Part shown: piece after piece, positions 1-9,127 of the stretch
Position numbering within the stretch: position 1 is the stretch's first letter
Layout of the letters: the number at the start of each line of letters is the position of its first letter
Assembly: GCA_002309765.1 (NCBI GenBank)
Contig: DBXY01000034.1
Span: 88,316-134,104, forward strand
Direction of reading: 5' to 3'
DNA: 45,789 nucleotides
Source: Verrucomicrobia bacterium UBA1200
GTDB taxonomy: Bacteria > Verrucomicrobiota > Kiritimatiellia > RFP12 > UBA1067
Made by a program: the position numbers and the translations under genes
Notes under the pieces: generated by a model
What the model was told of the DNA's origin: nothing
What the model saw: the letters and a program-made list of their open reading frames with translations, nothing else
Database searches by the model: none

Positions 1-3000
1 CCGCCGCAGAAAGACAGTCCCCCGGAATATCTGGACGCAGTCCAGACCGAGCTTCCCGCCGGACAGTGGCTGGCACTGGAGGTGCGGCTATTTGACGACC
101 GGGTGGTCTGCCTCGCGGACAATATCGAGGTTATCCGGCGCAAGTCCCCGCTGCCCCCGGGCGGCCGTTTCGGTCTGTTCGCCAACACGCCGGACGGGGA
201 AACCACCCGTTTCGATGACGTGGTGGCGTATTCGCATGAGGATTCCTCATTAGAGACGCCGGAGGACGTGCTGGCCGCGTCCCACTCCGAATTGAACGGC
301 ATCAGCACCTTCTACCACCGCAACAAGAGTTGGCTTTACTTCCCGGAAAACCCCGACATCGGCAAACCGGAATACTGGACCACCGGTGCGCCCAACGGCA
401 GTCCCAAACGGATCGAAGCCCATTTCGTCAGCCCGTCGCCGAACTTTATGGTGGGGTTGACTTCCGGCGCCACCAACGACACCTCCCCCTACTACCGTTT
501 CACCTGCGAGCAACAGGACGGGCGGCGCATCTTTACTCTCGACGAAGTGTCCCGACGCGGCTTTGCCTTCCGGCAGGACCGCTATGAGGTGGACGCCACC
601 AATCGCGAGGTCACGCTTTCGCTGGACGCGCTGCGTCCCCACGAGTTGCGGGCGATAGCGGACGGTCGGACGGTGTGTTTCGCCAGACCGAAGAACCAGC
701 CCGGCGGGTTGCAGGGGATTCTGGCGGCGGCCGAAGACGGCGTGTTCGCGCAAGTGCCGGAAATCAAATCCCATGAAAGCGCGCTTGGCGAACGGTTTGA
801 GAAAAATCCGCTATACGTGAATGACCCATTCATGCGGCACTGGGCATCGCCGGAAGGGCAGTGGGTAACCTTCCCCGACGGCTTGACCTGGTTCAAGGGC
901 GATGTTATCGGCCCGATGACCATCCGTCTGCCGGTGGTGGACAAGATGGTGCTGCACCTTTGCGTTCCGGAAACCGGGTCCAACGGGCTTTGCCGGGTAA
1001 GCGTTGAAACCGACAAGGTTAACGTGTTCACGCCCGACTCCGGGGATAACCCGGCGTTCTCCGTGCCGGTGGGAAGCATCCCGGAAGTGACGGTGGATAA
1101 GGCCAACCTGCGTCTCTACACCATCGGCATCAACGGCTCGGTGCTGTGGCTGGGCGGCGAAGAGATTCTGCTGGGGATGACCCATCTCAACGAGCCGCCA
1201 GCCGGACGGCGCATCCGCATCACCGGCATGGCACTGGAAAATTTGGCCCGCACCCTGGTCAAACGCGATAATGTGTTCGACACCCTGTTCACCGAATCGC
1301 TGTTCAACTGGACCATCAACGGCGGGCGCTGGGAGGTCATCAACCGTTTCTACTGCGAACCGACCTGGTCGCACATGAACGGCGAAAGCCAGGACTCTTT
1401 GGCCGCGTTGTGGTCGAAATACGTCTTCAGCGGCGACTTCAGCATCGAGTTTTACGCCGGAATGCGCATGGGTTGGTACGCCCGGCCCGGCGACCTCAAC
1501 CTAACCGTAATGAGCAAGCAGCAAAGCACCGGCGACGGTTACACCGCCATCGCGACCGGATGGGACCCCGACCATTCGCAACTTTACTCCCGGTTGCTGC
1601 GTAACGGAAAACCGATGGACATCAGTACCAAGTATCTGGTGCCGCGCTCACGCGAGGGCCTGGTCCGCCACGGGTACCAGCCGCTGGTCGCCAAAGGCCG
1701 CGACATTCACGGCGCTTGGTACGGAATGCAGCTGCGCCGCATCGGAAAACATCTCAAATACATTTACGACAACGAAGAGGTGTTCAATGTTGACGACGAA
1801 GAACCGCTCAACGGCGGATCGCTCGGCATCTGGACATTCAAAAACTCGATGATGGTGGCCCGAATCAAGATCGCCGCCGAATCCATCAAGCCGAGACCGT
1901 TCAATTTCCACGCCATTGAACCGGGTGTTCCCCCCGCCCCCGAACCCACGCCGCCGCCGGACAGCGGGTTGCGCGTCAACGGGCGTACCGTCCAGTTGCT
2001 TTCGCCGTTGCACTGGGAATCTTTCGACACGGTCAGCCATCCGGCGGTCAAGTTCTCCGGTTTGGACACCGCCCATCCCGAAATGCGGGTGACCTCGATT
2101 CTGGGCGGCGGAACATTCCTGACCCGCTGCACCATGCCGCCGGCCGAGACCAACAAGGTGCTGGGCTGGAGGTTTGAGTTCGCCCACCATCCCAAGGCGC
2201 GGGTAAACTTCGAGTTTTCATCCTGCGTACCTGACAAGAGCGGCAAGCTCGTCCCGTCCGTCGGATACTCATACGTGCTGACCGGATCGGACGAAACCCG
2301 CGGCCCGCGCAAGATCATCGGCAAGGCCGAAGAGCTGCCAGCCACCGAGAATGGCGCGGAACCGGTTTGGACAAAGGTAGAAATCTGGGTGCCGGCGGAG
2401 ATAATCAGCGCCAGTCTGCCGGTGTTGATCGAAGGATTCGGCAACTTGCAACCGAGCGATGTGGTGCAAGGAATCGAAGGCAACCCACCCCATGCCTGGT
2501 TCGCGGTACGCAATTTCCGCGAAATCGCACGAGGTGTGCCCGTGGTGACCGGTCCGGCCGAAAAACGCAATGAAGTGGCCGAACTGACCAAGATAATCCA
2601 CTCCCTAAAACCGGGTGAACTGCAAATGCTCGAAGTGCCGGAAACGCTCGACCCGCACCAGCCGGTGTTGGAATGGGCGGTGCCGGAACAAGCGAACTTT
2701 GGCCTGCACGCGGTGGCAGACGCCGCCATCCCGGGATCGATTGTGGTCGCCCCTACCCATCCGTGGCCTTCGCCGCTGCTTCCGCCGAAACAGATCACCG
2801 TGGACACCAAACCGGCCTCGTTCATCACCGAAGACAACGGTATCCGGGTACTGGTGCCGCTGGAGGTGCTGCGGCCGGACCGCATGACGCTGGCGTTGCA
2901 GCTCAACGACGGCAGGTATTTCCGTCAAGTGGTGCCGATGCAGCAAGACACGGAAACCGCCACCAACCGGCCGCCGGTTCTGCTGGGCTTTGAAATGCCC

Positions 3001-4938
3001 GAAGGCGGGATTGAGACCTTTGAGAAGCGGCCGACCGATCCCAAACCGTACCAAGAATCGGCAATCGCTTCAATCGATTACTCCGATCCCGATCACGGCG
3101 GGATATTAAAAATAAGCAACCGCGGTACCTATGGACGACGGTTGCGCAGTTATCTGAAACAAGCTTACGATCCCGTGGCGACCCCGCTGCTGCAGTTCCG
3201 CTACCGGGGCGATCCGATGGCACATGCCGCGATATCCATCGGCGGGGACGCCGACGCGTTTTCATTCACCGAGGCCTACCGCACCCATGTGCGTTACACC
3301 CAAAGCAAACTTGCCCCGGTCGACAACCAATGGCACACCTGGATCGGGATCCCGACCGATAACGGCGGGTCGAAACCGCTCGCCGCCCGGACCAAAGTTC
3401 CGACCGCCGCGCTGCGCATCGGGTCCCGCGGCAGCGCCGACCAAACCGGTCTGCACAGTTTCATGATGATCGATGATCTGGCTTTCGGTCCGGCAGTGGG
3501 GCCGAACCGCGTGTTGGCCTTTAAGGCAGATTACTCCGATCCCGACGGCATCGCAAAAGTGCAATACGCCATTGTATCCGGCCCGACGCCTTACGAACAG
3601 CGTCCCGCCGACGAACAAGCCAAGACCGTTTGGATCGCCTGTAAAAACGGCGAGGTCACCCAACCCGACATGGACAAAATTCCGGATGGCATCCACCATC
3701 TGCTTTCCCGCGCCCAAGACAGCAAAGGCGCATGGTCGATACCGTCCGACATTCCGTTCTTCATGGATCGTGCCGCGCCGCAATTAACCGCGCAGGATGC
3801 GGAAGACTCCGGCTTCAACGGGCGCAAGCTGACGGTGACCATCACCGATCCCGTGTCGCCGCCCACACCCAACACCGTGCAATTCGCAGTGCTTGGCAGA
3901 GTGTTGAACCTCGCCGAAGACTTCGGAACGATGAGCATCGGCGAAGGGACCATCACCTACACCATCGACTGGGTATGGATGTTGCGCAAAGAGCTGGCCA
4001 ACGCCAAAGACGGCGATGTGTTACCGCTGCAAATCAGCGGAGTGACCGACGTATCGGGCAACCTGCGCCCGCCGGAACTGGTCAACCTCAAGCTTGATTT
4101 GTCCAAAGATAAGCGTCCGCCGACAGTGCCGACGTATGACGTGCCGACCAACCTTTTCTGGTACTTGCCGGCATTCTATACCTATGATGCCGCCTTCACC
4201 GGCTACCGGAACGTCAGCGGTTCGACCATGGCGACCCCGGACGGGAACGTGCTGAATCTGGCGATTACCGCCGCCAAGGAAAAGCCTTACGTGCAAAAGG
4301 CGTTTACCGCGCCGAACACCTACGACCCCGACAAATTCCCGTGGATGGCGATCTCTTTCCGGATACCCGAAGGAGAGTTCCCGACCGCCGCGCCGTTTAC
4401 CGTCAACTTCCATCCCGGCAAACGGAGACCAGGCGGCATCAAGGACGTTCACTCGCTCGACCCTGCCGACAGCGCATGCCAAAAGTTCTTGGCGTGCAAA
4501 CCGCGCTCGGAGTGGAAAACCGGCGAATGGATCGACCTGTTGCTCAATGTGCACGACTTCCTGGCAGCGGAATCCTCCGAAAAGAAAGACGCACCCGATG
4601 TGGCGTACATCACCATCTTCTTCAACCCCGACCTCGTCAAACGCAGCGTCCAACTGCGTTCGATCGCGCTGATGTCGCCCTGGAGCTCTAACAGCCTGTT
4701 CGCGTTCCGCCCCTACGACATCAGCGGAATGCGCGGTCTGGTTTGGGACGGCGGCGAAACCCAGCTCACCGGGATAAGACCCGCCTACCTTACCGCATCT
4801 CCGGGAACCGCGTACGCCTTCCGGTTCCGCTTTGCCGACCGCAGCGGGAACATGAGCGACACGCAAACCATCCCGTTGCCGCCGGGTTCCAAGGCGGACA
4901 ACGCCACGCTTAAGCCGTTTGAAAAAGTGGAGTATTGA
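1..4938 (+). CDS. Giant concanavalin/LamG-like extracellular protein, 5' partial
   Basis: The frame is open from the first base of the window, so the N-terminus and any signal peptide lie outside; 1,645 residues are visible. The first ~60 residues end in a pattern (GLFANTPDG..TRFDDVV) typical of the last strands of a LamG/concanavalin jelly roll. A second such module seems to span about residues 450-640 (DFSIEFYAG near its start, GGSLGIWTFKNS near its end). A proline-rich linker follows at about 641-655, then several beta-sandwich-like segments, including two that begin SDPD near residues 1028 and 1179. No catalytic motif and no C-terminal anchor or sorting signal are recognised. A role in binding or coating extracellular polysaccharide is inferred from the fold and from the glycosyltransferases downstream. 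The stop is two bases before the next start, which suggests one transcript. Confidence 0.75.
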   Translation, partial: PPQKDSPPEYLDAVQTELPAGQWLALEVRLFDDRVVCLADNIEVIRRKSPLPPGGRFGLFANTPDGETTRFDDVVAYSHEDSSLETPEDVLAASHSELNGISTFYHRNKSWLYFPENPDIGKPEYWTTGAPNGSPKRIEAHFVSPSPNFMVGLTSGATNDTSPYYRFTCEQQDGRRIFTLDEVSRRGFAFRQDRYEVDATNREVTLSLDALRPHELRAIADGRTVCFARPKNQPGGLQGILAAAEDGVFAQVPEIKSHESALGERFEKNPLYVNDPFMRHWASPEGQWVTFPDGLTWFKGDVIGPMTIRLPVVDKMVLHLCVPETGSNGLCRVSVETDKVNVFTPDSGDNPAFSVPVGSIPEVTVDKANLRLYTIGINGSVLWLGGEEILLGMTHLNEPPAGRRIRITGMALENLARTLVKRDNVFDTLFTESLFNWTINGGRWEVINRFYCEPTWSHMNGESQDSLAALWSKYVFSGDFSIEFYAGMRMGWYARPGDLNLTVMSKQQSTGDGYTAIATGWDPDHSQLYSRLLRNGKPMDISTKYLVPRSREGLVRHGYQPLVAKGRDIHGAWYGMQLRRIGKHLKYIYDNEEVFNVDDEEPLNGGSLGIWTFKNSMMVARIKIAAESIKPRPFNFHAIEPGVPPAPEPTPPPDSGLRVNGRTVQLLSPLHWESFDTVSHPAVKFSGLDTAHPEMRVTSILGGGTFLTRCTMPPAETNKVLGWRFEFAHHPKARVNFEFSSCVPDKSGKLVPSVGYSYVLTGSDETRGPRKIIGKAEELPATENGAEPVWTKVEIWVPAEIISASLPVLIEGFGNLQPSDVVQGIEGNPPHAWFAVRNFREIARGVPVVTGPAEKRNEVAELTKIIHSLKPGELQMLEVPETLDPHQPVLEWAVPEQANFGLHAVADAAIPGSIVVAPTHPWPSPLLPPKQITVDTKPASFITEDNGIRVLVPLEVLRPDRMTLALQLNDGRYFRQVVPMQQDTETATNRPPVLLGFEMPEGGIETFEKRPTDPKPYQESAIASIDYSDPDHGGILKISNRGTYGRRLRSYLKQAYDPVATPLLQFRYRGDPMAHAAISIGGDADAFSFTEAYRTHVRYTQSKLAPVDNQWHTWIGIPTDNGGSKPLAARTKVPTAALRIGSRGSADQTGLHSFMMIDDLAFGPAVGPNRVLAFKADYSDPDGIAKVQYAIVSGPTPYEQRPADEQAKTVWIACKNGEVTQPDMDKIPDGIHHLLSRAQDSKGAWSIPSDIPFFMDRAAPQLTAQDAEDSGFNGRKLTVTITDPVSPPTPNTVQFAVLGRVLNLAEDFGTMSIGEGTITYTIDWVWMLRKELANAKDGDVLPLQISGVTDVSGNLRPPELVNLKLDLSKDKRPPTVPTYDVPTNLFWYLPAFYTYDAAFTGYRNVSGSTMATPDGNVLNLAITAAKEKPYVQKAFTAPNTYDPDKFPWMAISFRIPEGEFPTAAPFTVNFHPGKRRPGGIKDVHSLDPADSACQKFLACKPRSEWKTGEWIDLLLNVHDFLAAESSEKKDAPDVAYITIFFNPDLVKRSVQLRSIALMSPWSSNSLFAFRPYDISGMRGLVWDGGETQLTGIRPAYLTASPGTAYAFRFRFADRSGNMSDTQTIPLPPGSKADNATLKPFEKVEY

Positions 4939-4940
4939 TT

Positions 4941-5399
4941 ATGACGAAAATCACCATTCCCCAACTTGACGCCAACCTGGTTGACGTCACCGTTACCAAG
5001 TGGAGTAAAAAGATCGGCGATCCGGTGGCAAAGGGCGAAATTATCGGCGAACTGACCACCGACAAGGCGGTTTACGAATTGGAATGCCCTGCCGACGGGA
5101 CGTTGATCGCCATCTACGCGCAGGAAAAAAGCGTGGTGCCCACCGGTTACACGGTCGGCATGGTGGGAGCGGCGGATGAAACCGCCCCGGAGTCGCTTCC
5201 GGAAAACGAAAAACTGATGGCTGATTATGCCGGACCGATCGCCGCCGTTACGGTCAAGCGCGAGCGCGGGGCCAGAGTGCGGGCAACGCCCAAAGCACGT
5301 CGCCTGGCTAAAGAGCACAACTTGGATCTAGCCAAAATCCAGGCCGAAACCGGCGCGGAGTTGGTGGACGAGAAAGTTTTGGCCGCTTACCTGAAGTAG
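4941..5399 (+). CDS. Stand-alone lipoyl domain plus E3-binding domain protein (truncated E2-like)
   Basis: The protein has 152 residues. The ATG at 4941 is preferred to an in-frame TTG six bases upstream because the protein then begins MTKITIPQL, the normal start of a lipoyl domain. Residues 1-77 are a biotinyl/lipoyl domain with the modifiable lysine expected at K42 in TTDKAVYE. Residues ~114-151 (RATPKARRLAKEHNLDL) match the peripheral-subunit-binding domain that docks E3 or E1 in 2-oxoacid dehydrogenase complexes. The catalytic acyltransferase domain of E2 (about 230 residues with an HxxxD motif) is absent, and the gene ends cleanly at a stop. No E1, E3 or lipoate ligase gene lies nearby. 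It may act as a swinging-arm carrier for a complex encoded elsewhere, or be a remnant. The family call is firm; the role is unknown. Confidence 0.85.
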   Translation: MTKITIPQLDANLVDVTVTKWSKKIGDPVAKGEIIGELTTDKAVYELECPADGTLIAIYAQEKSVVPTGYTVGMVGAADETAPESLPENEKLMADYAGPIAAVTVKRERGARVRATPKARRLAKEHNLDLAKIQAETGAELVDEKVLAAYLK

Positions 5400-5424
5400 T
5401 TCTTTTGAGAAAGGAGCAGTAACG

Positions 5425-5955
5425 ATGAAATCGATTTTTCTAGCCGCAGCGCTGTCCGGAATCGCAGCGATAACCGCCACCGCCGCCGGGGTAAAAATTT
5501 GCTTCGAGGCGGAAACCGCCAAAACAACCGAGTCGCCGATGGCGGTGTACACCAACGGTTGCGAAGGCGCGTCCGGCCCGTATCTGGAGATTCCCGAAGG
5601 GGCCGGAAACCCGCCGAAACTTAACGCCGGCAAAGCCGAATACCAGGTTAACATCCCCAAGGACGGGGCTTATGTGCTGTGGTGCCGGGTGTGGTGGAAC
5701 GGCGAATGCAGCAATTCGTTCACGGTTAAGATCGACGACCAGCCGCCGTTCCTGTTCGGCGAGGACGCGACCTACAAGACTTGGCACTGGGTGCGTTACC
5801 CGGTATCGCGTACCGCCAAGCCCATCGACCTCACCGCCGGCGACCACTCGCTCGTTTTGCTCAACCGCGAAGACGGTGTCCGGATTGACCAGATTCTGCT
5901 CAGTTCCGACAAGCGCTTTGTGCCGGTGGATATCGAGAAAGCGGGGGTGCGATAA
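5425..5955 (+). CDS. Secreted carbohydrate-binding-like (CBM6/35-type) protein
   Basis: The protein has 176 residues and starts at an ATG eight bases after AAGGAG. The N-terminus (MKSIFLAAALSGIAAITATAAG) is a clear Sec signal peptide. The rest is one beta-sandwich of the kind found in CBM6/CBM35 modules: FEAETA at the start, YLEIPEGAG, aromatic-rich YVLWCRVWWNG, FTVKIDDQPP and a closing DQILLS strand. It carries no catalytic domain. Its stop overlaps the next start by one base (TAATG), so it is probably translationally coupled to the polymerase-like membrane protein that follows. A periplasmic or surface glycan-binding role is inferred from the fold and the neighbours. The exact CBM family cannot be assigned by eye. 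Confidence 0.75.
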   Translation: MKSIFLAAALSGIAAITATAAGVKICFEAETAKTTESPMAVYTNGCEGASGPYLEIPEGAGNPPKLNAGKAEYQVNIPKDGAYVLWCRVWWNGECSNSFTVKIDDQPPFLFGEDATYKTWHWVRYPVSRTAKPIDLTAGDHSLVLLNREDGVRIDQILLSSDKRFVPVDIEKAGVR

Positions 5956-7256
5956 TGGCAGAGGAAACCCGTTCCGACGGCTGGCTGCGGAAAATTTTTA
6001 AAATCGGGGTGCTGCTCACGCTGGTAATCGCCCCGACCCAATGGGCCATCGAATACCGTCCGAAGAGTTATCTCTCCCCCGCCGACCTGACATTGGCGTT
6101 AACCGCGTTGGTGTGGTTCCTGGACAATCTCATCCGGCGCGATTTCCGCCGGATGCTGCGGATCCCGCACTGGTCGCATCTGGCGTTCATTGCTTTTGCT
6201 GCCATATCGATCTACGAGGCGGAAGACGTTTCCCTTGCCGTAAAGGATCTGGTGCAATACGTCGAGTATTTTCTGGTCGGCACGATGATGTTCGACGCCT
6301 TTTTGCGCGATGGTGGAAAATCCGCCCGGAATTGGGCGCTTTCGTTGTCCGGGGTGGTGTTTCTAGCCATCACCATCACCGCGCTGGTGCAATACAATAT
6401 GTCCAGCGACACCCCGCTCACCGTGCGCGGGACCTTCGGCAACCGCAACGTGCTCGGCGGCTACATGGCATTGGCGTTGCCGATGCTCTTCGCCGGAATC
6501 CTTGCGGCCAAAAGCTGGCTCGTAAGAGTGCCGTTAATCATTATCGCCCTGCTGGCGTTTGGAGTGGTTCTCTCCGGCGCCGCGTACTGGGCGATTTTCT
6601 TCACGGTGCTGGCACTGGCGCTGCGCGGGGGATGGAAAGTCTTTCTGCCCACCGCTGTTACGCTGATTTACATCCAAGTGTGGGTGCTGCCGGAACTGCC
6701 CCGTGTGAACGATTTGGCGCATTTCTACTCCGTGTCGCTGGTCGATGAGGAAGGCGAATTCGACCGCCGTTACCCGGATTGGCAAGCCGCCTACAACATG
6801 GCGCTCTCCAAGCCGGATATGGGGGTCGGTCTCGGCAATTACCAAAAGAACATCGGCAAGTATTACGACAAAGTTCCGCGTCGGACCGGTCCCTCCGAAC
6901 CGGACACGCAGAACCTCTATCTGGTGCTACTCGCCTCCTGCGGCTTAACCGCGCTGGTCTCGTATCTGGCGATCATCAGCTCGGCGGTCGGTTGCGCCGG
7001 CCAAGCCGCCTGCCGCCCGGCCCTGTCACCGACCGCGCCAGTTACCTATGAAAAGGAGGATCCGATTACCGGCGTAATCCAGCATAAACGCTCGATCCTG
7101 GCCCAGACCGACTGGATAGCGGCCGGCACCGCCGCCTCGTTGCTGGCTTTTGCGGGCACTTGCATCTGGCACCCGTTGCTGGTGCGCGGAATTGGCATTC
7201 CGTTTGTGTTTATGCTCTCGTTGGCGCATTCGTTCCGAAACGACGCCGACGCATGA
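5955..7256 (+). CDS. O-antigen ligase/polymerase (Wzy/WaaL-type) membrane protein
   Basis: The protein has 433 residues and many hydrophobic segments. The motif GTFGNRNVLGGYMALALPM (around residues 159-177) is the characteristic core of the O-antigen ligase (Wzy_C) family. It is followed by membrane segments and then a large soluble loop containing DWQAAYNMALSKPDMGVGLGNYQ, similar to the periplasmic loop of these enzymes. Family members transfer or polymerise lipid-linked glycans at the outer face of the inner membrane. The start overlaps the preceding stop by one base and the end overlaps the next start as ATGA, so the gene sits in a coupled operon with a glycan-binding-like protein and a double glycosyltransferase. 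The acceptor glycan cannot be inferred. Confidence 0.85.
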   Translation: MAEETRSDGWLRKIFKIGVLLTLVIAPTQWAIEYRPKSYLSPADLTLALTALVWFLDNLIRRDFRRMLRIPHWSHLAFIAFAAISIYEAEDVSLAVKDLVQYVEYFLVGTMMFDAFLRDGGKSARNWALSLSGVVFLAITITALVQYNMSSDTPLTVRGTFGNRNVLGGYMALALPMLFAGILAAKSWLVRVPLIIIALLAFGVVLSGAAYWAIFFTVLALALRGGWKVFLPTAVTLIYIQVWVLPELPRVNDLAHFYSVSLVDEEGEFDRRYPDWQAAYNMALSKPDMGVGLGNYQKNIGKYYDKVPRRTGPSEPDTQNLYLVLLASCGLTALVSYLAIISSAVGCAGQAACRPALSPTAPVTYEKEDPITGVIQHKRSILAQTDWIAAGTAASLLAFAGTCIWHPLLVRGIGIPFVFMLSLAHSFRNDADA

Positions 7257-9118
7257 ACTGGAGCGAAGCGGGCATGGAGAAAGCAAAAGGAATCTGGGCC
7301 GAAGCCCGGAAAGTCCTAGGTGAATCGGGTTTGCTGAGCGTAATTATGCCCGCTTACGGCTTGGAGGCGGTAATCGCCAAAAACATCCAGACCGTCGCCG
7401 CGCTGCTTGACGGCAACATTCCCTTTGAAATCCTGCCCGTAGATGACGGCAGCCACGACAAAACCGCCGCCCAGATCCGTCTGGCGGCGGAACGCGACCC
7501 GGAGCATGTCCGCCCGGTTTTCGTGAAAGTCAACTCCGGGAAAGGCAACGCGCTCAAGCGCGGTTTTGAAAGTTCGGCCGGTTCCCATATTTTACTGTTG
7601 GACGGCGACCTTGACCTCTCCCCCGACCGCATCAGCACCTTCTTCCGAATCATGGACGAAAAACGGGCGGCAATAGTGATCGGGTCAAAACGCCATCCCG
7701 ACTCCAAAATTGACTACCCGTGGCACCGCCGGCTGGCCAGCGCGGTTTATTACACCTTGGTCCGAATGTTGGTGGGGTTGCCGGTGTCAGACACCCAGGT
7801 CGGCATGAAGCTGTTCACCCGCGAGGCTCTAAAATGGTCTTTCGACCGGATGCTGGTCAAACATTTCGCTTTCGATTTGGAAGTGCTTTCCATCGCCAAC
7901 GCCAAAGGTTTTTCCGTAGCGGAAGCCCCGATTGAAATGCACTTCGGTAAAAAGGTCGGTTGCCTCTCCTGGAAGAACGTCAAACAGACCATGAACGACA
8001 CGCTGGCGATATTCTACCGGTTGCGCCTGTTGCGATATTACGACAGCGTCGAAGTCGCCCCCGCGGCGGACAATCCGCCGTTGGTGTCGGTGGTTATCGC
8101 CTGCCCCGCCCCCAGCGAATACCTGACCGAAGCCCTAACGGCGTTGGGAACCCAAACCTACCGCAACTTCGAGGTGATTGTTCTGCCGGACGCGCCGTTT
8201 GATACCCCGGCAACCGCGTACCCGCTCCAAATTATCGCCACCGGCAAAGTGCGTCCGGCGGAGAAGCGCAACCTCGGCATCCAGAAATCGCACGGCGAGA
8301 TCGTGGCGTTTCTGGATGACGACGCCTACCCAGTGCCGAACTGGCTGGAAAGCGCGGTTAAGTACTTTACGCTTGACGATGTGGGCGGCGTCGGCGGGCC
8401 GGGCATCACCCCGCCCGGCGACCCGTTCATGGCGCAAGCCGGGGGACGGGTTTACGAAAACCGGTTCGTCTCCGGCAATTACCGTTACCGGTATGCCGCC
8501 GACCGGGTACGCCGTTCGGTCGACGATTTCCCCAGTTGCAACCTGTTTGTACGCAAAACGCTGTTGGACGACATTGGCGGATACCGCACGGATTTTTGGC
8601 CCGGCGAAGACACCATACTGTGCCTAAACATTGTGCGCGACCGCAAAAAGCGCATTGTTTACGATCCGTGGGCGCAGGTTTACCACCACCGCAGACCGCT
8701 GTTTGGCGCCCATCTGCGGCAGGTGGGACGTTACGCCCTGCACCGGGGGCATTTCGCCAAACGGTTCCCCGCCACCTCGTTCCGTTTCAGCTACATGGTT
8801 CCGACCTTTTTCGTATTGGGCAATCTTATCGGAATAGCGATATGCGGCATCAGCCGCTGTTTTCCCGAAAACCAGCCGTTGCAGTGGTTGAAATTGGCAT
8901 ATCTGGCGGTGCTGGGTTTATACCTGCTGGTTACGCTGCTTTCCACCTGCTCCCCGCTGCATCCGCTGCTTTGGTTAACCTCTTGGTTGGGGGTGATGGT
9001 CACCCATCTTGCCTACGGCGTTCGGTTCGCCCAAGGCATGCTTTCAAGAAAAATGCCGTGCGAGGTGGCGAAATTCGACCACCCCGCCGAAAATGACTCA
9101 AGCCACGGTAAGGCTTAA
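7253..9118 (+). CDS. Tandem GT2 family glycosyltransferase with C-terminal membrane segments
   Basis: The start chosen is the ATG at 7253 inside the ATGA overlap with the preceding gene. The open frame extends 31 codons upstream, but that part would lie within the neighbour and carries no domain. The product has 621 residues. Domain 1 (about 30-240) is a dolichyl-phosphate-glucosyltransferase-like GT2 fold: VDDGSHDKT, LLDGDLDLS for metal and sugar binding, and VIGSKRHPDS. Domain 2 (about 290-510) is a second GT2 fold with VSVVIAC, EIVAFLDDDAYP, WPGEDT and a late RQVGRYALHRG segment resembling the Q/RxxRW region. Three hydrophobic stretches close the protein, so it should sit at the inner membrane. 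Two active sites in one chain suggest sequential sugar additions. Donor and acceptor are unknown. Confidence 0.88.
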   Translation: MNWSEAGMEKAKGIWAEARKVLGESGLLSVIMPAYGLEAVIAKNIQTVAALLDGNIPFEILPVDDGSHDKTAAQIRLAAERDPEHVRPVFVKVNSGKGNALKRGFESSAGSHILLLDGDLDLSPDRISTFFRIMDEKRAAIVIGSKRHPDSKIDYPWHRRLASAVYYTLVRMLVGLPVSDTQVGMKLFTREALKWSFDRMLVKHFAFDLEVLSIANAKGFSVAEAPIEMHFGKKVGCLSWKNVKQTMNDTLAIFYRLRLLRYYDSVEVAPAADNPPLVSVVIACPAPSEYLTEALTALGTQTYRNFEVIVLPDAPFDTPATAYPLQIIATGKVRPAEKRNLGIQKSHGEIVAFLDDDAYPVPNWLESAVKYFTLDDVGGVGGPGITPPGDPFMAQAGGRVYENRFVSGNYRYRYAADRVRRSVDDFPSCNLFVRKTLLDDIGGYRTDFWPGEDTILCLNIVRDRKKRIVYDPWAQVYHHRRPLFGAHLRQVGRYALHRGHFAKRFPATSFRFSYMVPTFFVLGNLIGIAICGISRCFPENQPLQWLKLAYLAVLGLYLLVTLLSTCSPLHPLLWLTSWLGVMVTHLAYGVRFAQGMLSRKMPCEVAKFDHPAENDSSHGKA

Positions 9119-9127
9119 AAAGGAGGT

